Part shown: piece by piece, positions 47,304 to 59,001 of the stretch
Numbering within the stretch: position 1 is the stretch's first letter
Layout of the letters: each line of letters begins with the position of its first letter
Assembly: GCA_018257865.1 (NCBI GenBank)
Contig: JAEUBA010000023.1
Span: 1-64,000, forward strand
Direction of reading: 5' to 3'
DNA: 64,000 bases
Origin: Stereocaulon alpinum
Lineage: Eukaryota; Ascomycota; Lecanoromycetes; Lecanorales; Stereocaulaceae
Notes under the pieces: generated by a model
Databases searched by the model: none
What the model was told of the DNA's origin: nothing
Seen by the model: the letters and a program-made list of their open reading frames with translations, nothing else
Program-made: the position numbers and the translations under genes

Positions 47304-48368
47304 ATGCGGTTTCCATGGAGGCTTCAAGTCCTTTCCCTACCGCTACTACTCGTCTCCATCCTACTTATCTCCAATGTCGACGCACAGAATACACCAGCGA
47401 ACCTGCCGAAGCTGCCTGGCCCAGGGGCTGCTACTTCGACGACTGCAGCAGCCGCTACAACAAAGGCAGCTGCTACATCCAAAGGCACCGAGACAACTTC
47501 CCAGCCTACCGCCAAAGCAACTGCAACGACCTCCGCTCCATCCACCGATACAGCTGGCCTGAATGGCCTTCCCAAGCTAGCACAGGATAATTACCCAGCG
47601 CCTACCGTACCTCCAACTGCCAATGCACCGTTCATGCATAAGTCAAATCTTCCAGATGGCACTGTATTCATAGCAGTGGGCGCTGCTCTCGGCTTCTTCG
47701 GCTTCCTTGTCCTCGCGTGGCGCGGTCTCGTTGCTTGGTCATTACATCGATCTGTGAAGAGAGCAGCCATGGCACAATCCGCTAAATATGCTCCTCTGGG
47801 AGATCCAAGAAATCATCTTGGCAAGACGAAAGGGCCTTACACCAACCTTGGGCCAGGATCTACGCTGAGTCTCGACCAGTTGGGAGGGGTGGGCAAAGGA
47901 GGACCAACATCACAATCAGCTCGCGGAAATTTGTTCTTCTCGCCGACTGCGGGTGCAGCTATGACGCCAGCAAGCCGAGGATCCAGCTATCTTCCAGCAG
48001 GCTACTATGCCGCTGGCAATTCGGCGCCTGGCAGCGGATCTGGAATGACGCATATAGGAGGTGGAGGAATCGGCCTCTCGAATCTTCGACCCGAAAGCCA
48101 CCGGTATTCAAGAGCAAGGTCGACAGGACCCAGTCCGCCAGATTCGCCGAGTCTACCACCTACTAGAGGTGGAGATTCAACGTACCATGGAAGGCTGAGC
48201 ACTGCTGCTTTGACAAAGCATGCCAGCAACAGCAGCCTCAATGTGTCTACCACTGCCGCTGTTGCTCAAAGTCGTGCACCTAGCGCTTACCTTGATGATC
48301 TATTCTCGAATCATGCACCAGAAACACCACCGCCAGAAGAGCATGGAAGAGGGAGGAATCGATATTAG
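47304..48368 (+). CDS. CSI2-like single-pass membrane protein of the fungal cell wall/bud neck
   Basis: Single-exon gene of 354 aa starting MRFPWRLQVL (a TTG two codons upstream is not used). Residues 1 to about 27 form a signal peptide ending near VDAQ. A Thr/Ala/Ser-rich, probably O-glycosylated stretch follows to about residue 85. A conserved segment YPAPTVPPTANAPFMHKSNLP immediately precedes the transmembrane helix at about 119-145 (GTVFIAVGAALGFFGFLVLAW). The cytoplasmic tail is Ser/Gly-rich with LFFSPTAGAAM. This layout matches fungal CSI2-family proteins, linked in yeast to chitin synthesis or mother-bud structure. The exact function in this species is inferred. Confidence 0.8.
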   Translation: MRFPWRLQVLSLPLLLVSILLISNVDAQNTPANLPKLPGPGAATSTTAAAATTKAAATSKGTETTSQPTAKATATTSAPSTDTAGLNGLPKLAQDNYPAPTVPPTANAPFMHKSNLPDGTVFIAVGAALGFFGFLVLAWRGLVAWSLHRSVKRAAMAQSAKYAPLGDPRNHLGKTKGPYTNLGPGSTLSLDQLGGVGKGGPTSQSARGNLFFSPTAGAAMTPASRGSSYLPAGYYAAGNSAPGSGSGMTHIGGGGIGLSNLRPESHRYSRARSTGPSPPDSPSLPPTRGGDSTYHGRLSTAALTKHASNSSLNVSTTAAVAQSRAPSAYLDDLFSNHAPETPPPEEHGRGRNRY

Positions 48369-48876
48369 AGTACGCTCGCTAACGGACTATTGCTTTGAGA
48401 TTGAGTCTGCTTTTGCACTTTGATGCTCTGCTGTATGGGAACTTTGGGAGTGGGCATGGGATCGGCGTTTTATAGGTTCGTTTATACAGCATTACGAGGC
48501 TATGGTAGCGTCTGTGTGGATGTAGTTTCTACATTAGTGGGTTACAGTTATATAGATAGCACAGTGGCTAGACAATGGAGGGCATGGGATTATGTACAAC
48601 CAGTGAACGTCGTTCACAGCAGAATGTGTCTTAGCCAATATCACAATTCACTCTCTGGCCTCCATGTGCTCACCAGTAGTGAATTCAATAGTGTTGTACG
48701 ACTACCGGTGCCGTCACTCTTTTTGCGCTGGTTGCTTCCAAGCCATCGCGCCTGCCAAACAGACCTAAGATTCTGACAGTTCCCACTCCCCAGATTATCA
48801 CCAGGCAACAAAGACTACAAAGCCCGCTCCATACCAGAGTTCAGATCTCCGCCAATGCGTCGAAGACCAATCAATC
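48369..48876. other. Gap between the CSI2-like gene and recyclin
   Basis: A 508 bp spacer between two same-strand genes. It holds the 3' UTR of the first and the promoter of the second. A short 118-codon frame at 48,420-48,776 has no family features. Confidence 0.5.
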
Positions 48877-51789
48877 ATGTCCGCCTTCAAGAGGACCACA
48901 GTAACAGGCGGGCTGCAGCGGCAGTCAGTACTGGCTCCTCTCCGGGAGACGCAGATTATCAATACGAAGCCAGTCCTGCCAGCAGGTATTATTACTGTTT
49001 CTAGATCCCAGAATGACACCAAATGCTAACAATTGCTAGAGATCCTCTCCACCATCCTGGACCACCTCCACATCCAAGAGCTCCTTCGGTTCGCTCTCGT
49101 GTCCAAGCGCATGCGGGAGATGGTATACGATGACACAAGATGGGTACCTAGGTTGCAATTGATGGGATGTTGGAATGAGAACGAAGCCAGAAGGCGGGCG
49201 GAAGCTGCGAGACGTAAACGATCTGAGACATTGAAGAGTTTGCAGCAGGAGGCAACTAAAAAAACTGGAATTGGAGTGAATGGACAGCCGAACAAAACCA
49301 ATGGAGCCGGACAACTAGGGAAATCGAATGTCATACTGTTCGATGCTGCAACTGAAGGTCAAGGAGGAAGCCATGTCAATGGAGAACATCCGAAAACGGC
49401 AGTGCTCGAGCTGGATGATGGGTTCGACGCTATGGATCTCACTCACAATGAGAGGCCTACCTTATACGAAGCTCTGGATTCCAGCTCTAGACTCAAGATC
49501 TTCAGTCAAGTTCGCTCTCTACGGGGCTTTGCGAGGCAAGAGTATGGAAAGATCTACGGAGCATTGGCGCCTTTCTATTTGAATGCTGTGCGCTGCGAGA
49601 ATCATACCAATGCCATGATCTTTCGTACCTACCGCGATCCAGACCAGCAAGCCCAGATGCTCTCAAATATTGCGAGATTCTCAAACAGCGATATGGCCCA
49701 AGGTTGGCAAAAAAGATATGAGAAATTCGCGGCGTTGGTCAGCGCCTTCGAAAGCGCAGTCTCCCGAGAATTTGAGCAAGCTCTCGATGATGCAGATGTG
49801 ACTGGAAAGATGCGAAAGTATGCACACGTGCTTGTTAGCTTGAATGGCGGCTACAAGGGCGTGGAGTCTTTCATATCGAGAAGCTCTATCATCAGCTCAA
49901 GATATAAGTTAGGGAACCCCTTGGACTGTCTTGGCCAGCAAGGTACTGGGACGTTTTCTGTAGAGCAGTCCTTCACATTCTTCAGTAATCTTTCTACTGC
50001 CTTCAACGAACAAATTGGCATACTCGATCAGGTCTTTCCCGCTTCCGTCAACACTGTTGTACCATTTGTCCAACGAGTCGGTAAAGGGGTCGTTGCTGAA
50101 TACCTCACAACCCTTTTCGACGAAGCCCAGCGCACGAACACCGAGGCTTATTTGAAAGCTGTGTCGGTTACTTGTGAACAGTGCCTTGAGTTCGCTAAGT
50201 CTTTGAGACCTACCTCTGCATCTGGGGATGACTTCTACGAAGCTGTTGACGAGGTCATTGTTGGCATTTACGAGCCTCACATTGATCTATACCTAAAGGA
50301 AGAGCTTGAATTCTTCAAAAAGAAGTCTACCTCGGAAGTTATTGACTGGGAGAAGCGGTTGTCTGAACAAGATGCTTCGATGGAGTCTATGTTCATGGCA
50401 AATGTCAACCGTCAAGCTGACAAGCGTGACTTCCTATCCTCGTTCAAGAAAGTAGTCATGATGCCTGTCAATGTACTACCTACTTTTCCAATGGCTTCAC
50501 CCTTCGGTAGTAAGCCTGCGACCGCCAAAGCTCTTGTAAATGGCGAGACCCTGTTAGTGCCGGACCCGGCTTCACAAGCATCCACAAGACCTTCAAGTCC
50601 CGGAGTATTCAATGGCACAACCCTGAGTGCCAACGGAACCATGACCCCCGTATCAGAGCCACCTACCACTGAACTAGCTGCTAAAGCCGCTATCATGAAT
50701 TCGAGACTGGAAGGCATCCGATCTTTGTTCAGCATAGAGGTGGCTTTGAATCTAGTTCACATGGCTAAGTCCAGCATTGAGCGAGCTGCTGTCTTTGTAA
50801 GACTTGGGGGCAACTCTGCAAAGGACGCACGTCTCCAGTGCGAGCTGATCTTCATCTCGCTCCTTCAGACACTCGGGACTCGCCATATCAAAGCCGGATT
50901 CGACCAAGCAGTAGATCATCTGTCTAACTATAAACCACATGAAACAAATGACAACAAAAGGTCCACAGTCACGCCCCTGATCACGTTCCTTGAATTGGTC
51001 AATGTGGGGGACCTCATCCAGCAGATGATAGATGTCTTTTACGGCCAGGAAATGGTAGCTGCAAATCTTACAGACCGTGACGATTTCCTCAACCCAGCAG
51101 TGAAAGAGAAAAAGCGCTTCGAGCAAATGCTTGATGAACGTGTTGCTGCAGGTCTCAACAAGGGCATCGAGGTCTTGATGGCCGAAGTGGAACATGTATG
51201 TGCTACTGTGCAAGAAGCTGAGGACTTCAATCCTGGTGCGAGTACCGGTGCCAACCCTGATGTCATGGATATTGGACCTAGCGAGGCAGCTAGCCAAATT
51301 GTTGAACTCGTGTCCTCTCATACCAAGATGCTAGTCGGCAGCACGGATAAGAATATGCTGGATGTCTTCAATCAGGAAGTGGGAATGCGCCTCTTTACAG
51401 CCTTGTGCAAGCATCTAAAACGGCAGCGTATAAGCGTCAATGGTTCGATCAAGCTAATAAGGTATGCATTCCTCCTCCCACCTCATCCTTCCATCAACAG
51501 TGCTAACCCCTATCTCAGCGACATGAACCACTACTTCACCTACATCCAAACCCTCAAGAACGCCTCCCTCCTCCAATTCTTCAAAGCCCTCCGCGAACTC
51601 TCCCAGATCTACCTCATTGACCCTTCAGACGCTAAAGAGCTCGCAACCATCATCGCCGACAATGATCGGTTCTATGGCATCTTTCGTGCTGAAGAGGTGT
51701 ATCAGTTCGCGGAAAGGAGGGCGGATTGGTATCAGATCAAGAGCAAGGTTGAGAGAGCTATGTATGGGATTGGGTGCGGCGTTATGTGA
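48877..51789 (+). CDS. Recyclin-1, F-box protein with Sec10/exocyst-like domain
   Basis: F-box protein of the endosomal recycling pathway (yeast Rcy1), acting at sites of polarised growth. Exons 48877-48985, 49040-51461 and 51519-51789 give 933 aa. The start MSAFKRTTVTGGLQRQSVLAP is the usual one; an ATG 22 nt upstream (48,855) is out of frame. The F-box covers about 37-80 (EILSTILDHLHIQELLRFALVSKRM). A long helical Sec10-like region fills about 200-930. The last intron (51462-51518, 57 bp) is a multiple of three without a stop, so reading through inserts 19 residues; the spliced form restores KLISDMNHYF, the conserved sequence. Asn/Thr/Ser-rich loops lie near 500-560. Confidence 0.9.
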
Positions 51790-52525
51790 ATAATAAAGTA
51801 TGCTGGGGGTGGTGCTTTGAGCATGGCGATATGCATGGATTTGTATATACGATATCTAGTATATTGGTGTGAGGGAGGAGAGAGCCGAGGTTGTCCATAG
51901 TAGATTTGAAAAGTAGCATTGCATGAATTGAATGGGAAATGTGAGCAGAGAGTGTATCTACATCCAAAGTACCTGAGCTCCAAACATACATTCTCCATCA
52001 ATCACTAAGTAGGCACTCAGCACCCGCACCCTGATTGATGCACACTACCCATGACATTTTCCAAGCCTAAGTTACAACAACCAGGACAAAAGCGCAACGA
52101 GAACCCCATTCCACACTCAAACTATGACTATTCAACATCAATCTTTAGAACCATCGAGCGGTGAACAGCGCCTTATCACTGATATCGGAGCAAGAAGTAC
52201 GCTCGTACTCTAGCCCGTCGAATATAAAGTACATCAATACTGTGCCGCTTGAGAGGATAAGATACAGATGATTTAGGCAATTGAGCTCGATTGGTGTCGA
52301 TGCTAGCAGTGATCTTGGCTTTCGAGTTGATGGGTTGGTAGTTTGTGGAAGAAGAAGAGCATCGAATGACCAGGTTTTGAGGTCTCTGAGTGGGATCAAT
52401 TCGAGGTTGAGGGGTAAGGGATCGAGTGTAATTGTTATTCGAGTAGCATCGAGTAAGCAAGACATGAGGTTATTGAACAAATTGCATAGTCAGCCCAGCG
52501 TCAAGGCCCACCCTCCATCCTCCTC
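51790..52525. other. Convergent gap after recyclin
   Basis: A 736 bp stretch between two 3' ends. A minus-strand frame of 111 codons (52,480-52,145; internal ATG at about 52,462) has Leu-rich content and no recognised family; I treat it as unproven. No repeats or RNA genes seen. Confidence 0.45.
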
Positions 52526-55500
52526 TCACAAAGTCACCTTCATACTCTCACTAATCGGCACCCAAAGCGTCAAAAGCGCAGAAATAATCAACGTAATCGG
52601 AACAGCTGCATTTTGCACATCACCACTATGCCGACTCAGCCACCATCCCATAAAGGCCCAGCCGCCGGCTGTGATAATGATCTGCCATGTGAGGATTATG
52701 AGGAAGCAGGGGCGTAGCTCAGCATGTAGACCCCACATGTCCTCTCGGCCATCGACATGGAGGTTTACCTGGAAGCGCTTTTGCCGCTTTGGTATACGCT
52801 CCATTGCTTCACCACGGCCGCATGGGTTGGCGAGATGAGTGTAGAAGCGGCGACGGAATTCGTGAGGGGAGATGGGCGGATCGTCGTGTGGACCTGGTGG
52901 TCTGGGATTGTATTGATACACTAGGTCTATTGGCAGATCACGACCTACTTTGGCAAGTTCGTTAACGTAGAAGCGTGTGAACTTGACGAACTCGCAGTGG
53001 TCGAATTGCAGAGGTGAAAGCCAGAAGCGCCAGAATCCTCGGAGGCGACGGTATTCTTGTCTGAGCTGGTCGAAGAAGTCTTCGTCGGTTCTACATTTGG
53101 TGGTTTGGATTTGGGCGTGCCAGATTTGGCTTCGTTGGTAGATACAGAAGAGAATGTACGATTCTTTGGGAGGTTGGTTGTCGGTATCAGATAGCGCTGT
53201 GGAATCGTGCGTGGTCTTGGGCGGAGAACTGGGATCATTGGTCATATTTGAGCTGCTGGAGGGATACGATCCTGGCACAAAACCTCTCGCCTGTGATTCA
53301 TCACTGGGTTTCGTTGGTTGGTGTTGAGAATTTGCACCACTGTCGCTCCCCACCCCAGCTTTTGTCAGAAAATCCTTACATTTACGGGCGAGGCACGTTG
53401 AGGCATCGACCATGACGATCTCTCCGCAGTTCTGTCCTTGTCAGTACTCGTATGTCAGGACTCCGTGGCTCGTATTGGTGTTACTAACACATTGCCATCT
53501 TATACGGACTTTGCCACTTGCTAAAGGCTTCGCTCGAGGCTCGCAAGGCCACCAGTTCCATTCCTGACCACTGTACGCTTCGAACAAACCTTTTATCTTA
53601 TCACTAGGGGTAGGTTGAATCTGTTCAGCGAAGTCGAAGGAAGTTGATGATGACCATAGCTCAGAGGGAGGTTTACTGCCATGCTCCTGCTTCCATAGCA
53701 TACATATAGCGATCTTCCTACTGATTCGTTCCGTCATTTGTTTTCTGATTCCCGTGCGGAGTATGACCCTCAAGTGCTCGTAGGAGTTATGGTCACCGGA
53801 CTTGGGCTCTTGCTTATCTCTGGCACTTTGGATGGGCCTCATGGAAATATCTAATGATCGTCCAGGAGAAGCGGAGCTTGGTTGCTGATTGGTACCGGCC
53901 AGTGGTGCTTGAAAAGCTGGAGGAGAAGCTGGCTCTGGAGTCTGAATAGCTGCTGGTGGCTTATTCGCGGCTGGTGCATTGTCTTCCATATCAAAGTATT
54001 TCTTCGATTTCATATACAACTCGATTTCGCCAGCATTCAACTCTGCGACCTCAAGGTACTTCTCAGGCTTCTGGGGAGGGTCTTGGGAAAGAGTCTTCCG
54101 CCTGATAACAAGCTCGTCTTGTAAGCTAGGTCCATCTACTGTACGTGACTTGATGATCGGCATGGCCTTTTCCCTCTCTTCCCACTCCTTTAGCTCTACT
54201 GGATCATGGTTTCCGCTCTGATTTTCAATGACTTTGTCATATACCGGCTGCGAAACAGGGACGTCAATCTCTCTATCGGAAAGTGTCTCAACCGAGGACT
54301 CTGTAGGTCTCTGGTTCTTATCCAGAGGAGAAGGAACTTCTTTGAGCGTTAGCCTTGAGGGATCGCCCAGACCTGTCTGAATGTCTTGCGAAAGATTTTC
54401 CTCGGTTGCTGATGTCACAATTCCCGAGAGCAGTCTCTTTGTTGCCAACCTCCTTTTGATAGGGGCAGTGTATTCCCTTACTCGAACTTGGCTTTTCTGT
54501 AGGAATTCCATTGATAAACTGTCCCGTAGCCTTCCCATTGCTTGGAAGTCCTCATCAAATGCTAGCTTATCTTGTCGACTCTCAAAGTTAAGGAGGACCC
54601 GTTCCGCCTTTTGCGGAGTCACATCAGAAATTGCAGCCTGATATGACCCTAATGCAGCGATGTTATTCATCCCCGCTTCGGCGCCCTTGTACTCATCGAT
54701 GTCGATCTCGGTACCGCGAGGAGTGCTCTCAATGACACTATGGGTACATGACTCATGAGACTCTCTACACGCGCAGCGACCTCCTACATTCACAATGTTA
54801 CTTCTCACTTGCTATGGTTAGCTTTTCGTTGGTTCTATTTGAAGAGCTCGACATACATGGTATCCTTAACAGCGCCGTGGTCTTGGTCACTACTGAAGTT
54901 TTTACGACTAGCACAAGAAGAGGAGGAGTGGGCCTGCTGAGTATGTGCCCTCCAGTGGCCTTGGGACTCACAGAGGCAGTACTCTGCATCCTACTGTTGC
55001 TGCTTGTGAGAGATGGCACGTCGTCTACTGAAGGTAGAACATCGTTCTTGAGTTTCGAGTTTTGAGTCCCATTGTCCAATTGGCTTGGAGAAAGAGCAGG
55101 CGATAAGTGATTTTTGAGCATTTCCGGGTGCCACAATTGAAGTAACGCGCTGTAGAGCCTCCTCTTGCCGGGTCGAAACATATTAGCAGAAGAAATGAGT
55201 ACCTGTGCAACTGGTTGGTGATATGCAATACGGTAAGCTGTAAGGGCTTGCTGAAATTTCAAGACATCTTGGAAGTTTCGGAAGTCGAGCGCCAGTTGAC
55301 GATGTATCTCTCCTGTCGGTATAAGGCATACATGACTTTGCAGATTGGATCCAAGCAGATATGAGGGTTTAAACAGCACTTGGTGAAGATCAATGCTGAT
55401 AGACGTTGTCTCTGTTAGAACCAATGGCTCTGTCCGATAGCTCAAGATTCGCATCTCAAGCCTATCATGCCCGTTCGGCAGAAGGATCATCTCTTTCAGC

Positions 55501-55832
55501 CGGCCGCTGGTTGCCTCATGCAGAGGCAAGCGTAATATTTCAGCTTCATCTATAGCAGCTGGGGTGGGAATAGGACTTCCCCGGCTCTCATGCTCCTTCC
55601 AGACATCGCCCTCAATCGTGTTAGATAGTGGTGGCGTCACCTGAGTCCTGGCGATCATGTTATCGGAGAGTTCACGAGTGAAGGTCCGACTTGCGGCCCA
55701 AGAAGAACGGTTCCGAATAGCAACATAACGGGATCGAATATGAGGAGAATCGTCTGGAGCATTATGAGAACGGTTTCGATTATTCCAACGGGTTCGATTA
55801 TGATAACGGGATCCAAAATCATCCTCGTCCAT
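52526..55832 (-). CDS. Large fungal-specific protein with two C-terminal membrane helices; apparent 1-nt frameshift
   Basis: Three minus-strand exons fit one gene: 55832-54857, 54800-53489 and 53431-52526. The second intron joins RIRWQC to NCGEIVMVDAS, and the C-terminus has two hydrophobic helices (FLIILTWQIIITAGGWAFMGWW; VPITLIISALLTLWV). I recall this as a conserved, uncharacterised fungal family: N-terminal RTFTREL and PLHEATSGRLKEMILLPNG, Cys-rich GRCACRE, then SGQEWNWWPCEPR. Exon 1 shifts frame at the A5 run at about 54,903-54,899. The next codons match the family only in the -1 frame (DQDHGAVKDT), after which a canonical GTATGT intron (54,856-54,801) restores frame. With one extra base the product would be about 1,064 aa. 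It may be an assembly error or a real lesion. Function unknown. Confidence 0.72.
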
Positions 55833-57046
55833 GGCAAAGAATCATCAATTATCACAGTCCCAATATAGCTGAGCCTGGTGATGATGAAATCTCATGTGTA
55901 TATGTGTGTTATATCTTGTGGTTGATGCCTGCACTCAGCTTGCTCAGTGAGGCTGAGTCGTCCCGCCTGGGCAAAGCCCGAGCGCTTAGACTCGACGCCC
56001 TGATTCGCCTACGATAAGTAATGCATCATCGAGGCTTGACAGCGACTGGTCGATACGCGATGTGAGGAATTCAGCTTGCTGGTTACATGGATGACAAGAC
56101 ACCTTTGCAGGGCTATGAGGGAGATTCTCCGTCATGGGTACGCCTATTAGAATGCACCATAACTCATCATTTGTCAAGTACTGCATGCAGTGACCAGGGA
56201 GCATTCGACAGTAAGGGCGGGTACAAAGTACGCCAGATCGTTTAAGAATCTGCTGTTGGTAGGTAAGTTGAGGCTTGAGCGAGGGAATCCTCGACAAAGG
56301 TCGAAGAAGCATGCCAAACCTTCACCCTACTGAAGTTTATGGCCTGGGAATGAAGATTCGCGGCACCCCAGAGATTGGGCCCCGAAACCGCCCAGAGATC
56401 CTTCGTCAACCCGGCGCTCATTGCGCCTGGTGTGCTACTAATGTACTTACCTTATTGACACGATTCACAAGTCTATACACGGGCCACTGCGCTCTATACA
56501 ATCCATAGTTCCTAAAACTATATTGAAGACCCATTCTTGCACTGGAGGAGGTTAGAAGGCGGTGGAATCGACAGATTTCAGTGGTTGCAGGGTGTTATCT
56601 AGGTAGGCGCTCCTGAGGGGCTGACCTAGAGGCTCGATTAGGCGGCCCCCAACCCGGAAAAACATACTGTGCGATTTCCCTGACGAGGAAGGTACAGTGG
56701 CCACAACAGCCGTAATCTAGTATTAGTTCTCTGATAGCGAGGGCACGTAGACTTCATATGTTCATGCCAGCTTCCCATACTAGTCTTGGAACAAGTGGTC
56801 TGTCACCTTGATTTATATGAGCTAGAAAATCTAGATATCAGGCGGCCTCCAACTCGTCATAAGTGTCATTGCTCTACTGTCTAGCAAACCCCCAAAAGTC
56901 TTGAAAGAAAGTACAGAAGTGAATGTATATACACACACACAGAGAACCACCAAACAACGATTCACCGGGAACCTCGTCAAAAAAAAGCCTCAAATAGCTA
57001 CCGCACACATGTTGATCCAGGTTCTCAGCTGCCTCAACAACACCCT
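55833..57046. other. Gap between the large membrane protein gene and the CAP gene
   Basis: About 1.2 kb. Only short frames occur. A short CA-dinucleotide run (about 56,931-56,941) is present. The first 100 bp are the upstream region of the large minus-strand gene. Nothing else recognised. Confidence 0.45.
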
Positions 57047-58048
57047 TCACTGATTCCCGCTCGTGGTGAAGTCGCAAGTCCACATCCCACCATACGTATC
57101 ACTACCCATCCAATAACACCCGATTTGATCATACTTCCCCTTGATAATCTCCGCATGACCCGTCTCCCCACCACCAGCACCACCTTGACCAGCACATTCC
57201 GCAAGTCCATTCGGCTCCTCACAGATCCACATCAGGAATGCTTGATCAAAAGGAGTCAAGTCCCCTTTCATAGCACTGTTACCCCCACCAGCGATGCACT
57301 GTGCGTTACTGCCGGGATTGAGCATGTGGCCCATTACAGTGGCGCCGCCTTCGCCGTGGGGGACTTGTTGGCCATTGCTGTCTGTGGTGTAGGTTGTGGG
57401 TGTTACTGTGGTAGTGTAGGCGTTCTTAGCGAGTGTGGAGGACCAGGTGAAGGGGCCGAGGGAGGGGTTCCACTTTGTGCGCCAGTAGTTGGCGCGAGAG
57501 AGGACATCCTGGGCGCCGGGGGTGTTGGGGGGTGATAGGGGCGAGGAGGCCCAGTAGCTGCCATCGGATGGTGCGTTGCTTGATTGGGTATTCGTTGAAG
57601 GAGATGGTGCTGGGGCAGCTGCGGATGCCGAGGTTTGCTGTTGTTGTGGTTGAGGTTGTGGCTGTACTATGTTCACCTGCGCTGGCGCTGCCGATGGGCT
57701 CGCAGCTTGCGTAGAAGGCTGTTGCTGTACATACTTTATGATCGGCGTTTGGTTAACAGAAACCGATGGCGAGGGAGCAGGCTGCTGACCGGCCCCCTGC
57801 CCTTGATACCCACCATTACCATTCTGCACATATTTCGCCTGGCCGATAGGACTAGCGGCAGGTGAAGCTGCTGGAGCGCCTTGACCGGGGTTAACAGTCA
57901 CATAGACGATGTCTTCCACCAAGTGAACGCCGCCCTCGTCCCATTGCTTAATCTGGTCGCGCTTGTGATGACGGTGAACGTTCCTGGAATGTGGCTGGGC
58001 AAGGGCCCCAGCGCCTAGGAGGGCAGCGATGGCAATCGATGTGCGCAT
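57047..58048 (-). CDS. Secreted CAP/PR-1 (SCP) domain protein
   Basis: Single-exon minus-strand gene of 333 aa. ATG 58,048 gives a signal peptide MRTSIAIAALLGAGALAQ; an upstream in-frame ATG at 58,081 would add 11 residues and spoil it. A dibasic KR near residue 30 could be a Kex2 site. Residues about 50-160 are Gln/Pro/Ala/Ser-rich low complexity. The CAP-like domain spans about 162-333: RANYWRTKWNPSLGPFTWSS, EGGATVMGHML, then GETGHAEIIKGKYDQIGCYW and a final MWTCDFTTSG. Cys positions suggest disulfides. CAP proteins are exported and in fungi may bind sterols or act at host interfaces; which applies here is unknown. The divergent CAP signature makes the family call likely but not certain. 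Confidence 0.75.
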   Translation of the reverse strand: MRTSIAIAALLGAGALAQPHSRNVHRHHKRDQIKQWDEGGVHLVEDIVYVTVNPGQGAPAASPAASPIGQAKYVQNGNGGYQGQGAGQQPAPSPSVSVNQTPIIKYVQQQPSTQAASPSAAPAQVNIVQPQPQPQQQQTSASAAAPAPSPSTNTQSSNAPSDGSYWASSPLSPPNTPGAQDVLSRANYWRTKWNPSLGPFTWSSTLAKNAYTTTVTPTTYTTDSNGQQVPHGEGGATVMGHMLNPGSNAQCIAGGGNSAMKGDLTPFDQAFLMWICEEPNGLAECAGQGGAGGGETGHAEIIKGKYDQIGCYWMGSDTYGGMWTCDFTTSGNQ

Positions 58049-58996
58049 TGTTTCAAGAGATAAGATGGCGTGTAAGTCCAATGGTCGTTTTACCAGTATG
58101 TCGCAAGTCCGAAACGTAATGCCGGATGTAGTCTCGAGGGATCACTGTCATATAGTGCAATGATTCGTGAAGGCGTTGGCCTGCTCCGTGGATTTGTAGA
58201 ATGGACGATAGTTTTAGGCAAGGCCAAGGCTTGCAACGAAAAGAGTGGCTGTAAGAAGGGAATGAACTAGCTGTCAAAGCAGATAAGGGGTGAATCTGCG
58301 TAAGTAATGAACAAAAATGGATGCACGCAATAGCAGACAATAGACTGACAGATTCTTGTGGGCAAGAGACATTAATGGGGTTGAGTGGGAGATTTGAAGG
58401 ATTCAAGGATTCGAATTGAAGGGGTGACTGACCCACAACATTTCATACACCTTGGCAGGGCAGTGAAATGTTTTAGAACCCTCACCAGCGAGAAAGTCTA
58501 CGGCAAGGTTCATCAATTCGTGATCCAACTTACATTCACCCCAATGCTATTGGGTGAAACGGGCTTGATGAATGGGTTTGCGCCGACCAGATCATAGCGC
58601 GCGGCAACCTACCTAAGCTGAGACACGAAGGAGCAAACCTCTGATTTCAGTTTGAGGCTGGGACGACTTGGTCTCGAGGTAACTTCCCTAAGACTTTGGA
58701 ATGGGTAACATTGGCAACGCATCGAACATACCATCTTGGACGTCTGTTCAGGATAGGTTTTCAACAACCAAATATTGATGGCTCGTTAAGGTGTTAACTT
58801 TTGGGGAGCGCCGTAAGCGCCGAGCTCGCGGGTTACTTCTCAGATCGCTCGCGTCGGGATTACCAGGGGTCGTTACGTAAGACCTCGCTGATGCAACCAT
58901 TAAGCCAATGAAGGAGAGAAGCGAGGGGTTACCAGGGTCCTGCATAGCCATCGTCCATCTCCGTCTGCACGTACCTCAAATTTCGGTCTTGTCTAG
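58049..58996. other. Gap between the CAP gene and the EthD-like gene
   Basis: About 950 bp holding the CAP promoter (the pyrimidine content on the minus strand just upstream is high). Short frames only. No RNA genes or repeats seen. Confidence 0.45.
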
Positions 58997-59001
58997 ATGA
59001 C

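Noticed and set aside
52145..52480. Minus-strand 111-codon frame
   Set aside because: Leu-rich without family features; internal ATG only; probably chance or 3' UTR.
54798..55832. Two separate genes instead of one at 52,526-55,832
   Set aside because: Canonical introns and family-like sequence link the three parts; only a single base at the A5 run breaks continuity.
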